A DNA stretch of 64,000 nucleotides from Lichenostomus cassidix (GCA_008360975.2 CM039182.1:150449858-150513857), one strand, 5' to 3'. Numbered from the stretch's first letter, positions 11,641 to 22,330 are shown. The notes: generated from the sequence alone by a model not told the origin. Numbers and translations are program-made.

Positions 11641-12039
11641 CCCCAAAAAACGGAAAACCCAGGGCCACCAGAACACCTCCAAGCCACAGGACAGGATGGT
11701 TTTCCCCTGATTTGTTTGGAACAGGAGAAATCAGTGGCTTTAACCCACAGCTGGATCTGGACAAGCAGGGAACAAGCAGGAAAAATTAAATCCCCAGGAG
11801 CTGCATCAATAACTTCCCCCCTTAAACAGCCTTAAAAAAAGGGCTTCCACCCTCCAGCCTCCTTCCCCACTCCCCTGCATGGAAATAATTCCTTTTCACT
11901 TGAAAGGGTCAAAGTTTAGTCCCTCCAAAACTAAAAAAAAAAAAATCAAAATAATTCCAGGTGGGGAAAAAAAAATAAAAAATCCTCGCTGTGCTTTGCT
12001 GGCAGAAAACAGCGAGGGGTGAGGGGTGAGGGAAAAAAA
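11641..12039. other. no gene seen; spacer with A runs
   Basis: There are A runs near 11932-11945 and 11968-11976. Nothing else is recognised. Confidence 0.4.
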
Positions 12040-12260
12040 TCAATTTGAGCTCGGGTCAGCGGCGTGTGCCAGAGAGACCTTTGGAGCAATGGAGATTAAT
12101 TTAGTGGGAGAGGGAAGGCAGAGTGGAAAAACAAGGAAGGGGGAGAGGAGAGAGCCCAGCCTGGCTCTGGGGGAGTCAGGGCCAGGTTTGGCTCTTTTAG
12201 GAGGATCCTGGTGATAATTAATCACTGCTTCGTTAGGACACAGATGCAAAAGTGCTGCAC
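12040..12260. promoter_or_regulatory. candidate conserved non-coding island
   Basis: Contains AGCTCGGGTCAGCGGCGTG, GGAGATTAATTTAGTGGG and GGTGATAATTAATCACTGC. The last holds the near-palindrome GTGATAATTAATCAC. CpGs and TAAT cores occur together, unlike the flanking spacer. Function is not shown by the sequence. Confidence 0.4.
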
Positions 12261-12559
12261 TAAAGGAAAAATCCTTGGAGCTGCTGTCCCAAAGCCACTT
12301 TCCTGAGGGAAAAGGGCCTGGATATGATCCCTCCTTTTTGGTTCTGCTGGAAACCCTTTCCCGAGCTTTTTTGGGGATCCAAGGGATTCATTATCCCTAG
12401 GTGAAGGTGAGAAATTGGGGCTCAGTCCTTCAAGGACCTCGCTTGGACCAGAGCTGGGATCCCTGTGGATGACAGGAAGTCTGGACAGTGCCAGAGCCAC
12501 TGGAAGCTCCTTAATGTCAGGAGGGATGGATCCATCACTCATCTCCACCTGTCAAAAGC

Positions 12560-12750
12560 ATCATCCCTGGATTAGGCGTTGCTATAACTGGAGAGGGATA
12601 ATAACTCCAATCCAACGTCTGCCCCAGCCTCGGAGCACCCCGGTGGGAGATGAGCTCCCGAAAATCTGTCCTGCTCACCTCGGCCGTGCCAGTGGTGGCT
12701 TTGGTGACGTCGACACGGCCCTGAGCTGCTTAAGGGCTTATGGAGCCCAG
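12560..12750. promoter_or_regulatory. candidate conserved non-coding island with CpGs
   Basis: About ten CpGs in 190 bases, including GGTGACGTCGACACGGCC near 12702, which has a CRE-like TGACGTC core. It begins GGATTAGGCGTTGCTATAAC. No open frame with coding character. Confidence 0.35.
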
Positions 12751-13148
12751 CTGGCTCCTCAGAGGCACCTTCCAGGGTTTGGGATGGGAAGTAGGAATGT
12801 TTGTAGGGAAAAGGAGGGGGGAAATTGAGGCAGAGCAAGGAAAAGGCAAAATTGATTGATCCCAACAAGTCACATTGCAATGGGATGCAGGAGGCCTGGC
12901 CTGTGCCTGCTGGGAATGAGACATTCATGGGTTGATTGATTTTATCCCTAATAACCCCTGGAAATCATTCCAAGGTGAATTCTGACCGGATTGACCTGTC
13001 TGTCCAAGGCAGTATTGACAGGGATGAGGATTGCTCTGGACAGCATCCTGGAAAGACTGGGATGATGGAGGGAAGAGGGGAAAGACCAAGCTTTGCTTTT
13101 CCTAAAGATGATCCAAAACTGCCAGGAATGCAAGGAGTGATCCCTGGG
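12751..13148. other. no gene seen; unannotated spacer
   Basis: Ordinary spacer leading into the GGGAAA array. Confidence 0.4.
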
Positions 13149-13366
13149 GGGAAAGGGAAAGGGAAAGGGAAAGGGAAAGGGAAAGGGAAAGGGAAAGGGA
13201 AAGGGAAAGGGAAAGGGAAAGGGAAAGGGAAAGGGAAAGGGAAAGGGGAAGGGAAAGGGGAAGAGGAGGGAAAGGGAAAGGGAAAGGGAAAGGGAAAGGG
13301 AAAGGGAAAGGGAAAGGGAAAGGGAAAGGGAAAGGGAAAGGGAAAGAGGAAGGAAAGGGAAAGGAA
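13149..13366 (+). repeat. GGGAAA hexanucleotide array
   Basis: Over thirty units of GGGAAA with a short imperfect centre (GGGGAAGAGGAGG near 13258). The tract is wholly purine on the plus strand, so it is a mirror repeat able in principle to form triplex DNA. Its regular GGG runs with 3-base loops also fit a G-quadruplex pattern. The GKGKGK and PFPFPF frames are artefacts. Confidence 0.95.
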
Positions 13367-13654
13367 ACTCAGGGCATCTTCCCACCACTTGGAAAGTGTT
13401 CCAAGACTGATCCCAGGTGGGGATGGAGGAGCAACCTCTCTCACCAGGATGGATTGGCAGGGATCTGGGAAGATTTTGTCTCCCTCTCCAACCAGGAGAT
13501 GTTTGGCCACTGCCAAGATCCTTCCCAATGTGTGTCTTGTCTTCTTCCACCCATGGGAAATGTCCCGTGGGGATGTCAAAGCCTGGAAGGAAAACTGAAG
13601 CAGCTGAAAGATATGATTTTGTGGGGATTTTGTTAAACCAGCAACAGGAAGAGC

Positions 13655-13815
13655 TGAATCTTAGAATCCTAAAATCTTAGAGTCTTAGGATCATGGAATG
13701 GTTTGGTTTGGTTTGGTTTGGTTTAGTTTGGAAGGCATTTCAAGCCCATCTCATTCCTCCTCTTTCCACGGGCAGAAACACTTCCCACTATCCCAAATTG
13801 CTCCAGCTGTGGATG
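13655..13815 (-). mobile_element. CR1 3' fragment carrying an expanded GGTTT tract
   Basis: The left side has decayed terminal repeats (GAATCTTAGAATCCTAAAAT, then CTTAGAGTCTTAGGATCATGG), the complement of the CR1 3' repeats. ATGGTTTGG follows, where the normal GGTTTGGGTTGG has become a (GGTTT)n run. The body then resumes with GGAAGGCATTTCAAGCCCAT and CACTTCCCACTATCCCAAA. It is truncated near 13815. Confidence 0.8.
13700..13730 (+). repeat. GGTTT microsatellite inside a CR1 3' end
   Basis: Six GGTTT-like units. The position corresponds exactly to the GGTTTGGGTTGG motif of unexpanded CR1 copies in this window. Confidence 0.9.
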
Positions 13816-14034
13816 AAGGGAGAAGAAAACCCCAGCAAGGAGAAATTTATCTCTCAACCCCCTCGTGCCTCATGGGAAGAGATGAAGATAAACCCAGCTT
13901 GGTGTTGTAGGATGATTTTAAGCTTTGCTGCTCCAGCCTGGGCCCAAAGCTGGGCCTGACTGCTCCAGGCTGTCAGGAGCAGTGGGATCTCACCCAGCTG
14001 GAGAGGGAAATCTTGCCAACAAAGCTCCTGTCCA

Positions 14035-14330
14035 GCAGGATTAATGACTCCCGGAATGACCCCAGGCTTTCCTTCTCCTCGCTCCGCCAATCCCGCAACG
14101 GAAATGAGGAAAGACTTTTTTAGTGGCGCTTAAAAGGCTTTTAGGGGGAAAAAAACACCTCCCAAACCACCCAGCAACTCCCCCAAAACCTTTTAATTGA
14201 GTCTGCAAAGGATTTACATGCTTGAGTGGTCGGGAATTGCTGAGAAATTACCTCAGGAGCCACGGGGATTTCCCGGTGTGGGCTCGGTGTCATCGAGCTG
14301 CTCTGCCTCGTGACATTCCCGAGGTTTGCT
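14035..14330. promoter_or_regulatory. candidate conserved non-coding island
   Basis: GCAGGATTAATGACTCCCGG, TCGCTCCGCCAATCCCGCAA, TTTTTTAGTGGCGCTTAAAAG, CCTTTTAATTGAGTCTGC and GAGTGGTCGGG show CpGs next to TAAT cores, a CCAAT box and a CATTCCCGAGG motif. No coding frame. Confidence 0.4.
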
Positions 14331-14580
14331 CCTTGTCACTGGAGGATGATTATCCTCCAGGAGGTGAGGATCCTGCCCAAAAGGTGCTGAGCCAAGAGCA
14401 GAGCAAGCAGGATCGTTGGGAATGTGGGCAGAGTGGTTGTGACTCGGTTTTTCTGTGTCAAAAGTGGATTTAATTGGGAATTTAAGGGTGGATTGGAGAG
14501 GGGGCTCAGCTTAAATATTAACATTTTAGGCCAAAGCAAAGCCCTGTCTTAAGTCTCTCTTGCTCACATTTGTGCACCTA

Positions 14581-15176
14581 TGTCTATATCTATATCATCT
14601 ATATCTATATTTACATCTACATCTACATCTATATTTATATCTACATCTGTATCTACATCTATATCTATATCTACCTATATCTATATCTATATCTATCTGT
14701 ATCTATATCTATATCTATATCTCTATCTATATATCTATATCTATATATCTATATCTATATCTATATCTATATCTATATCTATCTATATCTATCTATATCT
14801 ATATCTATATCTATATATCTATATCTATATCTATATCTATCTATATCTATATCTATATATCTATATCTATATCTATATATCTATATCTATATCTATCATC
14901 TATATCTATATCTATATCTATATATCTATATCTATATCTATATCTATATATCTATATCTATCATCTATATCTATATCTATATCTATATATCTATATCTAT
15001 ATCTATATCTATATCTATCATCTATATCTATATCTATATCTATATCTATATCTATATCTATATCTATATCTATATATCTATATCTATAATCTATATCTAT
15101 ATCTATATCTATATCATCTTTATCTATATCTATCTATATCTATAATCTATATCTGTATCTATATTTATATCTATTT
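14581..15176. repeat. TATATC hexanucleotide array
   Basis: About 600 bp of CTATAT units with shortened phases (CTATCTAT, ATCATC, TATATATC). The first 120 bases carry more variants (ACATC, TGTATC), as expected of an older edge. The overlapping frames of YLYLYI and SISIYI peptides are repeat artefacts. Confidence 0.95.
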
Positions 15177-15994
15177 ACATTCATTTCCTCCTCAGATTTA
15201 AGCTCAGCTCCCTCTACTCCCGAGGACTTTGTTCCCCACTTCCCTCAGGAAGAACACCAAGATCCATAAAATCCAAAGGGGAAAATCATCTCAAAGAAGG
15301 AGAAAAAAAAATATGTAAAGGGAAAGGAAGAAAAAGACCCAACTGGATTTGACTTTCATGAGACACCAGTTAAATTTTTTTTAAATCTTTCCACACAAAA
15401 CGGCCTAAAATTGCCTAAAATTAGATCCAGAGAATTATTTTATATGGATGGGGAAAGAGGCTGTTTGATACCACAGCTGTGTAATGGGGAACTTCTCAGC
15501 TTCCCAAATACCTTGGGAAGATGCTTTTGATTTTTTCCCTTTTTTTCTTGTCTTGCCAAACACTCAAGTTAGGATTTTAAGGAAAATTCCAAGGTTGTCA
15601 GGCCTGGCTAAACCCAATGGAAAGATTTGGTTTAAAATAAAAGGCTGGAGTGGGGTTTGGGGGTTTTTTGTTTTGGGTTTTTTTTTTGTTGGGTTGGTTT
15701 GGTTTGGTTTGGTTTGGTTTGGTTTGGTTTGGGTTTTTTTGTTGTCTTGTTCCTTAAGACAACAGGGAAGAAATATAAAAGCAACCCCATCACAATGCCA
15801 TTCCCAGTGCTCCCTGCCTGCTCCTCTCAGCAATCAGTGAACCTTTGGATTCACAAAGACCAGGACAGAGAAAGAAAAGACCTTCAACCACAGAAAATCC
15901 TTCGTGGGTTTGAGCTACAAAGTCCTGGGAAATGGGAGGGAGAGATCTGGAGATCTGGAGATCTGCCCTGAAGATGCTTCAGCCTGTGATGAGC
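15177..15994. other. no gene seen; A+T-rich spacer
   Basis: A-rich runs near 15302, T-rich near 15368. AGATCTGG is repeated three times at 15942-15964. Nothing else is recognised apart from the GGTTT tract listed separately. Confidence 0.4.
15648..15744 (+). repeat. T/G-rich tract with GGTTT microsatellite
   Basis: A GTTTT/TTTTTG-rich lead is followed by about eight GGTTT units at 15692-15733 and another T run. Unlike the tract at 13700, no CR1 body is seen next to it. Confidence 0.9.
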
Positions 15995-16478
15995 CCACCT
16001 GGAGCACCCAGCTCGGGGGTCTCCAACTTCAGAAGGATTTGGAGCAGCTGGAGGAAGTCCAGAGGAGGCCATGGAGATGCTCCAAGGGCTGGAGCCAGGC
16101 TGGGAGAGCTGGGAATGTTCACCAGGAGAAGGAAAAGCTCCAGGGAGATGTTAGAGTCACTTCCAGTGCCTCAAGGGGCTCCAGGAGAGCTGGAGAGGGA
16201 TTTTGGACAAGGGATGGAGTGACAGGGAATGGCTTCCCACTGCCAGAGGGCAGGGATGGATGGGATATTGGGAAGGAATTGTTCCCTGTGAGGGTGGTGA
16301 AGCCCTGGAATGGAATTCCCAGAGAAGTTGTGGCTGCTCCATCCCTGGAAGTGTCCAAGGCCAGGCTGGATGGAGCTTGGAGCAACCTGGGATAGTGGAA
16401 GTTGTCCTGCCCATGGCAGGGGGTGGGAATTTCATGACCTTCAGGTCCCTTCCCACCCAAACCATTCCATGATTCTCT
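15995..16478 (+). mobile_element. CR1 retrotransposon, C-terminal ORF2 remnant plus 3' end
   Basis: The longest copy of the WDIGKEFFP lineage in the window. The translated stretch LPEGRDGWDIGKELFP continues as VRVVKPWNGIPREVVAAPS and [16 protein letters not shown]. Upstream nucleotides encode the decayed SSASRGSRRAGEGFW part. The 3' end reads CTTCCCACCCAAACCATTCC then ATGATTCTC. CR1 ORF2 normally encodes endonuclease plus reverse transcriptase; only the extreme C-terminus is left. Confidence 0.9.
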
Positions 16479-17420
16479 TTCCCCTCTTGTGTGTGGCACC
16501 TCCAGGGATGGACTGCAACATTTGTGCCTCTCCAGGATCTCCTCAGGCTGGAGGAAAAATGTTTGGAATGGTGGGAAAGTGTCTGCAGCCCTGGGGAGGA
16601 AACTTTCCCGGTGGGAAAATCCATCCTCAGGCTCCTGTTGGGATTTTCATCATCCTTCAAGCGCCTTACACTCACGTGGGGCTGTGGCAGGGGAGGTGTC
16701 ACCACGTGGAGCTGCAAACGTGGGACAGCTCAGCCAGCTTGGGGACAAAACGTCCCCACTGATGCCCTGCACACAGCCCTGCAGGTGACAGGCCCTGCCA
16801 GCCCCTCAGGGCTCTGTCACCAGGGCAGGATTTGGAGTTTGGGCAACCCCAGGCACAGCTCAGGGCTGATTTTAGCCAGGGGATCACTTGAGGAAAGATT
16901 AGGAACAGATTTTGTGGCCAGGAAGGTCCATTGGAATCTCCCTGACCTTCTGGGTGAGGGTGACACGGAGTGACCAGAAATTCCCATCATTTCAGCTCCC
17001 TTGTGCTGGCAAAGGGACAAATCCCACCCATTTAAAGACCTCTTGGAGAGGGAAGAAAGTGAAAGTTTGTTCTTCTGTTTTTTACTTTGTTCTGGGATTA
17101 AAACTCCCAGGGGATTAAAATCCACAAGATCTGGATCTAAGCTCCTTATCCATCAGCATTTCTAAATAAAGATCTGATCCCTGTCCTCCTGCCACCCCTG
17201 GAATTTCTCCACAGGTGGCCACGGAGGTGCTCCACGTGATGGATCCCATGTGAGGACTTGGAAACATCCCAGCAGGGTGGGACAGGGAGAATCCCACCTG
17301 GGCCCAGAAGGAAGGTCAGACCTTCAGGCTGCAGCTGGGGCCATCTGGTTGTGTCATTGTCACCTCCTGGAGAAGTCCTGCTCTGTGGTCACCTTGCCAA
17401 ATGCAGAGTCATGGGATCAT
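16479..17420. other. no gene seen; spacer with two E-boxes
   Basis: CACGTG occurs at 16673-16678 and 16703-16708, followed by AAACGTGGG. The rest is unremarkable. Confidence 0.4.
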
Positions 17421-17630
17421 TTAGGGGAGGTTCGTGTTGGACATCAGGAGGAATTTCTTCCTGGAAAAGGTGGTCAGGAGCTGCCCAGGGAGGTGGTGGA
17501 GTCCCCATTCCTGAAGGTGTCCAAGGAATGGCTGGACATGGCACTCAGTGCCCTAGGCTGGTGACATGGTGGGGTTTGGTGGGGACTGGAGGTCTTTTCC
17601 AACCTAAATAATTCTGGGATTCTGTGATCT
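17421..17630 (+). mobile_element. CR1 3' fragment (REVVES lineage)
   Basis: Reads in decayed form as LPREVVESPFLKVSKEWLD then MALSALGW. It ends GGTCTTTTCCAACCTAAATA, ATTCTGGGATTCTGTGAT, the expected CR1 tail. The 5' side starts abruptly at TTAGGGGAGGTTCGTGTTGG. Confidence 0.85.
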
Positions 17631-17789
17631 TGAGGGTAGAGAACAAGATGAAAAGAAGGATCACAGCCCTGGATATTTGGAGAGAAGATCTAGGACTGTT
17701 TGGACAAATCCCATGGGATACAGACATGGAAAGAAGAAGACCCTGTGACAGCTGATTGCTTTCCAAGGATCCTCCAAGCTCAAAAGAAC

Positions 17790-17924
17790 TCATGGAATCA
17801 TGGAATGGTTTGGATTGGAAGGATCCTTAAAGATCATCTTATTCCAAAGATGGACAGGGACACCTTCCACTATTCCAGGCTGCTCCAAGCTCTGTCCCAC
17901 CTGGCCTTGGACAGTTCCAGGGAA
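17790..17924 (-). mobile_element. CR1 3' fragment
   Basis: TCATGGAATCATGGAATGG, TTTGGATTGGAAGGATCC, CCACTATTCCAGGCTGCTCC and GGCCTTGGACAGTTCCAGGG follow in the inverted CR1 order. About 135 bp, truncated. Confidence 0.85.
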
Positions 17925-18194
17925 CATCCCAAAGAGCTGACAAGCAAACAAAAATCAAGCTGGAAGTGTGGCTTGTGAATAAAAAAAATAATTTAGCAAA
18001 TCTGGAATCTTCGTTTTCCAAACCATCTCCAGAGAAATCCATTCCAACTGGGTGGAAAGCTCTTCTCAGAATCTCATCTTCTCCACTCCTCATCCTGCTC
18101 TGAACCCATTCTAGAAATCCACCCAATCTCAGCACAAAAATAGAGCAGCAGCCCCAAAATCCCCCGAAAAAAACTCCCTGGAAATGGGAAACCA

Positions 18195-18735
18195 CAGCAG
18201 CAAAGGTGACCAGCTAATAGAGCCACTGTCCTGGAGACCTCTGTTAGATCCCCAGGAAACCAGGGAAGCCAGGGAAGCGCGGTGCTCTGCCTGTCGTGTC
18301 ATATTAATGGCCGAGATCATTTAAGCTTGGATAAAACCCACAACTTAATATTTTTTCCCCCCGTTTTTTTTTTTTTTTTGGTGCCGGAGTTGTCGCCGCC
18401 GCCTTTCCCAGATGATGGATGGTCCTGTTGGAGGTTGCTCCGCTTGTTTGAGCACCGTGGAGTTTTCCAGCCCTCATGCAAAAGAGGAGCCCTGGCCATT
18501 TTTCACTCGGAGAGATGAGCGACACGGGAATAAATTTTCCTGCTTAAAATTTGCTGGGCCCAGGGTTTTCTGGGGAAGGCAGCTTTGACAGGCTGTCACT
18601 TTGTTGGATGTTTGGTGCTCCCAGGATTCTGGGGGCTTTTATTGCTTTTTAAAAGATTTAAAAGAAACCAAAGCCTGGCGCATTATGACGTTTAGCAGGG
18701 TCGATTTTTTGGGGCTGACTCTATCCAGGCATGGC
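18195..18735. promoter_or_regulatory. candidate conserved non-coding island
   Basis: One of the clearest islands. It contains AAGCGCGGTGCTC, GTCATATTAATGGCCGAG, ATCATTTAAGCTTGG, a 16-base T run at 18364-18379, GTTGTCGCCGCCGCCTTTCC, TTTTCACTCGGAGAGATGAG, GACACGGGAATAAATTTTCC and GGCGCATTATGACGTTTAGC. The mix of CpG, TAAT and ATAAA words is unlike the adjoining GGAATT-rich spacer. No coding frame spans it. An enhancer or conserved intronic element is plausible but unproven. Confidence 0.45.
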
Positions 18736-19395
18736 ATCCCAACTTGCCAGGTCCTGATCCCACCTTTCCTGAGCCTGGTGTAAATCAGGAAGGGAGAGTG
18801 CAGGGATCCCAGGGGTTCTGAAAGCTGTGAAGCAAAGGGAGGTGAGATCAGAGCAGCTCCAAAAGCACAACTCACCTCTGGCTCATGGACAAGATTGAAC
18901 ATTCTGCACTTTTCCGTGAGGAGGAGATTTTTCCAGGCCTGATAAAGAACAGGAACATCCAGTGCAGGATGCTGGAACTGGATGGTTTTGATCCAATGAT
19001 CTCCAAGGATCTTCCTAAATTAGCCACAATTGAGACCTCCCTGAAGGGAAATATTTTGGGGTTCATGCTGTGAATTCAGAGTCTGACCTCACTTGCACCT
19101 CTGATGCAGTTTCCTGGGAAAAGCAGAATTCCCATCCTCTCCAGTGCATGATCAGGACACGCTGGGTCCATCTGACTCCCCTCATGCTGGGCAATGCCTT
19201 AGACAAGTTTTCTCCAAGGAATTTGAGGCACTTTGCAGAAGGAAAATGTGTTCTCTTCCATCTCTGGGACTGTTGAACATCCTGAAGCTATCAGGACACA
19301 CCACAGTGGGATGTAATTCCCAAAATCAGGCTGGACCACTCCGTGGAGAGCCAGCAATAGGAAAGGAATGGCATTAACTGGTTTTTCAAGGGCTT
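18736..19395. other. no gene seen; unannotated spacer
   Basis: Nothing firmly recognised. Some of it could be older CR1 upstream of the next element, but I cannot align it. Confidence 0.35.
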
Positions 19396-19620
19396 TGGTG
19401 TTGTTCCAGTTCCTCTCCACACTCCCAGGGAAGAACCTTTTCATAGGGTCTAAACTAAACCTACTCTCAGCTTGAACCCATTCCCACTTTTCCTTTCACT
19501 CCTTGCCCTTGGGAATTATTTTTGCCCCATCTTTCCTGTAAATTCCCTTCAGGAACTGGAAGGCCACAATTAGGTCACCCCAAAGCTTCTCTTTTCCAGG
19601 CTGAACAATCCTAACTCAGC
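19396..19620 (-). mobile_element. CR1 fragment, old and 3'-incomplete
   Basis: TTGTTCCAGTTCCTCTCCAC, CTCCCAGGGAAGAACCTTTT, GGAACTGGAAGGCCACAATT, AGGTCACCCCAAAGCTTCTC and TTTCCAGGCTGAACAATCC are the internal CR1 blocks in inverted order. The usual 3' end is not visible on the left. Confidence 0.65.
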
Positions 19621-20040
19621 CCAGCTGAAAACCCAAGTCTGAGAAAGCTGGGAAATGGGGAAGCACCAGCACAAATTCCCAGTTTCCTAGAGCCATCACC
19701 ACTCTCCAAAGCTGGAGGAGACTGGGCAGGGAGCAGCATGAATCCCAGGATGAGCAGGGGAGGAGATTAAGCCAACTAAGACCTGGAAAATGGAGAGGAG
19801 ACACCCCTAGCTCAGGTCAGATCCCGGGAGAGCAGCTTGGGATGAAAGTCTGAGCTCAGGGAGAGCTGGAAACCATCAGCTGCAGGAATGGAATCATCCC
19901 AGCCCTGCCTCAGCAGGGATTGTCCCAGGGAGGGGGAGAAAAGGGAACAGGAGATCAATTCCTCCAGGCTGGCCCCGGAGATGGGCACTGGGGGAATGTG
20001 GGCTTATAAATTCTTCATGGAATCCTGCAGGGACAGGGAT
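19621..20040. other. no gene seen; unannotated spacer
   Basis: No recognised element. Confidence 0.4.
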
Positions 20041-20320
20041 TGGTGTCACTTTAAAAAGTAAACATCGGCAGCCTAATGAATGAGTTATATCCCAGGCGCT
20101 CCATTCCAGGAGAGGTATTTAACAGGAACTATTGGATTCTCCGCTATCTCTCTATCTGGAACCAGTGCATTATGACCATTAATGGATTTTTGAGGCCGGA
20201 TTGATTTTTCATTAATTTGGTAAAAATCTTTTCCCTCTCCCATATAATTCTGTCTTAAAACGCCGGCCCTGACAGAGCGATAAGTCACTCACCTCATAAT
20301 GCAAGGCTGGCTCATAAATC
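20041..20320. promoter_or_regulatory. candidate conserved non-coding island A, carrying duplicated block copy 1
   Basis: Holds AACATCGGCAGCCTAATGAA, GAGTTATATCCCAGGCGC, GGTATTTAACAGG, then the duplicated block at 20161-20220 with CATTATGACCATTAATGG and TTCATTAATTTGG. AACGCCGGCCCTGACAGAGCG and CTCATAATGCAAGG follow. Several homeodomain-type cores and CpGs are clustered. The 60-base core recurs in island B at 21182-21241. Confidence 0.5.
20128..20220 (+). repeat. direct repeat copy 1 (homeodomain-site-rich)
   Basis: The core at 20161-20220 aligns without gaps to 21182-21241, with 57 of 60 bases identical. The repeat probably begins at ACTATTGGATT (20129), also found at 21159 but with small insertions and deletions before the core. 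Beyond the core, the T-rich stretch and ATTCTGTCTTAAAA (compare ATTCTGCCTTTAAAA in copy 2) suggest weaker homology further right. Confidence 0.9.
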
Positions 20321-21120
20321 CTGGGATCTGAGGGCTGGGGGGGAGCAGACAGGGCTGGGGGAAGGAGGGGGAAAGGGGGAAACTCCGTGGGGCTGGATGG
20401 AGCTGCCAGGCAGCTCCCATTACACACGGAGCAGCAAAGATCCATCAGCAACGCAGTGAGTGGGGATGTGGATGAGATGTTTGTGGGGCTGATGCTCATC
20501 CAAAAGTGGATTCCAGAGGCCACCTGGTCTTCCCAAGCCTTGGGTTTGTAGGAAAGTCCTGGGACACACTGGGATCCACTCAGTGACCCCTGATGAGAAT
20601 GATCCCTGTGGTCCCAAAACTGGCAGAGGGGTGGGAATTCCTGGAACAACGTGGTGTTTATCCCAGAGATCCCTGGCATGGATTTTGACTTTTCCCTGAG
20701 TGGTTTCACCTCTTTGCAGAATGGCAGCTCTGATCTGACTTCTTTTCATTCCAAGAGTTGTATCCAACCCCTGGGGAAGGCAGCCAAGGATCTGTTTCCC
20801 TGGGATACTCTGGGATTCGGTGAAATCTTGGATCCAGCCTGTGACAGATTCCAAACTTAGGCCAGGAATGGGTTTGTCTCTACCCTAAACCCATAAAGAG
20901 GTTTTCCCCCAAATTAATCACATCCTCCCTTGAGCAACCCACGAAATAAATATTCCTGAGGGATCTTCACTCGCCCAAGCACATTCTCTGGGCAAGGAGG
21001 GAGCTGCCACAGGAAGCCACAGTGAGAATCCAGGACATCTTGGAAAGAGGTGAAGTGGTTTCTGTGCTCTTCACAGGGTCTGCTGCCCCCAACACCATCC
21101 CCACAAGTTCCCGAGGCTGC
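20321..21120. other. no gene seen; spacer between the two islands
   Basis: The first part is purine-rich (GGGGGAGCAGACAGGGCTGG). No element is recognised. Confidence 0.4.
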
Positions 21121-21333
21121 AGGAAGTTTATTCCCACATTATTCCCACTTCAATTCCCACTATTGGATTTCCTGCTAGGTCACCAGTGCATTATCGCCAT
21201 TAATGGATTTTTGAGGCCGGATTGATTTTCCATTAATTTGGCCCCCAAGAAAAAGAGGAATCTTTCTTTTTCCCCCACCCCTTGGTGATTCTGCCTTTAA
21301 AAGAACCCCATGCAACAAGGCAAGGCAGTGCTT
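21121..21333. promoter_or_regulatory. candidate conserved non-coding island B, carrying duplicated block copy 2
   Basis: Contains CACTATTGGATTTCCTGC, the 60-base core at 21182-21241 with CATTATCGCCATTAATGG and TCCATTAATTTGG, then AGAAAAAGAGGAATC, a T/C-rich run and ATTCTGCCTTTAAAAG. The three core mismatches to copy 1 are in the TATGACC/TATCGCC heptamer (two) and the GATTTTTC/GATTTTCC stretch (one). Confidence 0.5.
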
Positions 21334-22144
21334 CCCACTGGGAAGGAAAAGGTGGAAAACTCACCTTCCAGGAATCCTTGGCTCTTCCAGGTGGGAAAAC
21401 AAGCTCAGCAAGGATCTGATGAGAGGCTCCAGAAACCTCCTCACCTGGGCAAAGTCTCATTTCCCAGCCTTCCAGCTTCTGATTCCGAGAGGATTCCCTC
21501 CAGATCCCATAAAACATCTGTCAGCCTCAGGATGGTTTCCCACATTCCCAGATGTCACATTGAATTTTCTGTATGAAACCCACACTGGAATCCTGGGGGG
21601 AAAAAAGGAAAGAAGTCCCTTGGGGAGGAAAAACAGAGGCAGGAGCTGAGTTTCTAATCACAAATCCTATCTGGTATCATCACTGTCTCCATATCCCACA
21701 GATTCAGGGATGCTGCTCCTGCCCCACCAGAAAAGCAATTCCTTTTTTCTCCCAGGGCAGAGATTTGTCTACATCCACAACATTCCAGGGACAGAGGGCT
21801 CTGGTATTCCCTCAATACTGGAGCAGAGCTTGTGGACAGAGGGAATCAGTGACTTCTGGTCACATCCAGTCTGGAAAACCCACTGAAATCATTTTCAGGG
21901 ATCCCACTGAGAGTGAGTGGAATTTTCTGAGAGGCTGCAAAGTCCAAGATCCAGGATGTTCTCCTTGTTTGGACACCATAAAGCAGAGAAAAGTTGGAAT
22001 CGTAAAATCTCAGGAAACGAAAGCCAAGATTCCATTTTCTCCCTTGAAGACCTACAAATAAACCCCATTTTTTTGGGGATGTCCTATCTGAAGGAAGTGA
22101 GAAATGTCTCCCAAGAACAGCTTCTGCTGGCTGCTGGGTTATCT
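21334..22144. other. no gene seen; unannotated spacer
   Basis: A 162-codon plus-strand frame (21573-22061) shows no domain, bias or splice context. Judged non-coding. Confidence 0.4.
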
Positions 22145-22330
22145 TCCAATGGTTGATTAAAACCCATCCTTAATGAAGCCTAACGAGCAAATAATCAATA
22201 CCCACCAGGTCACCCAGGAATAGATAAGCCTCAATAAGCCCTTGGGGATCAGGGTCTTTATTAAGCAGACAGTTCAGAGGGTAATGATTATTTGGGCAAT
22301 TTAAAATTAATAAAATGGGATTTCATCCCA
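22145..22330. promoter_or_regulatory. candidate conserved non-coding island
   Basis: GGTTGATTAAAACCCATCC, TTAATGAAGCCTAACGAGC, AAATAATCAATACCCACC, GGGTAATGATTATTTGGGC and AATTTAAAATTAATAAAATG give a dense cluster of ATTA/TAAT and AATAA words over about 180 bases with sharp edges. Confidence 0.45.

Noticed and set aside
12936..13598. 220-codon GKGKGK frame and minus-strand PFPFPF frames
   Set aside because: All are phases of the GGGAAA repeat.
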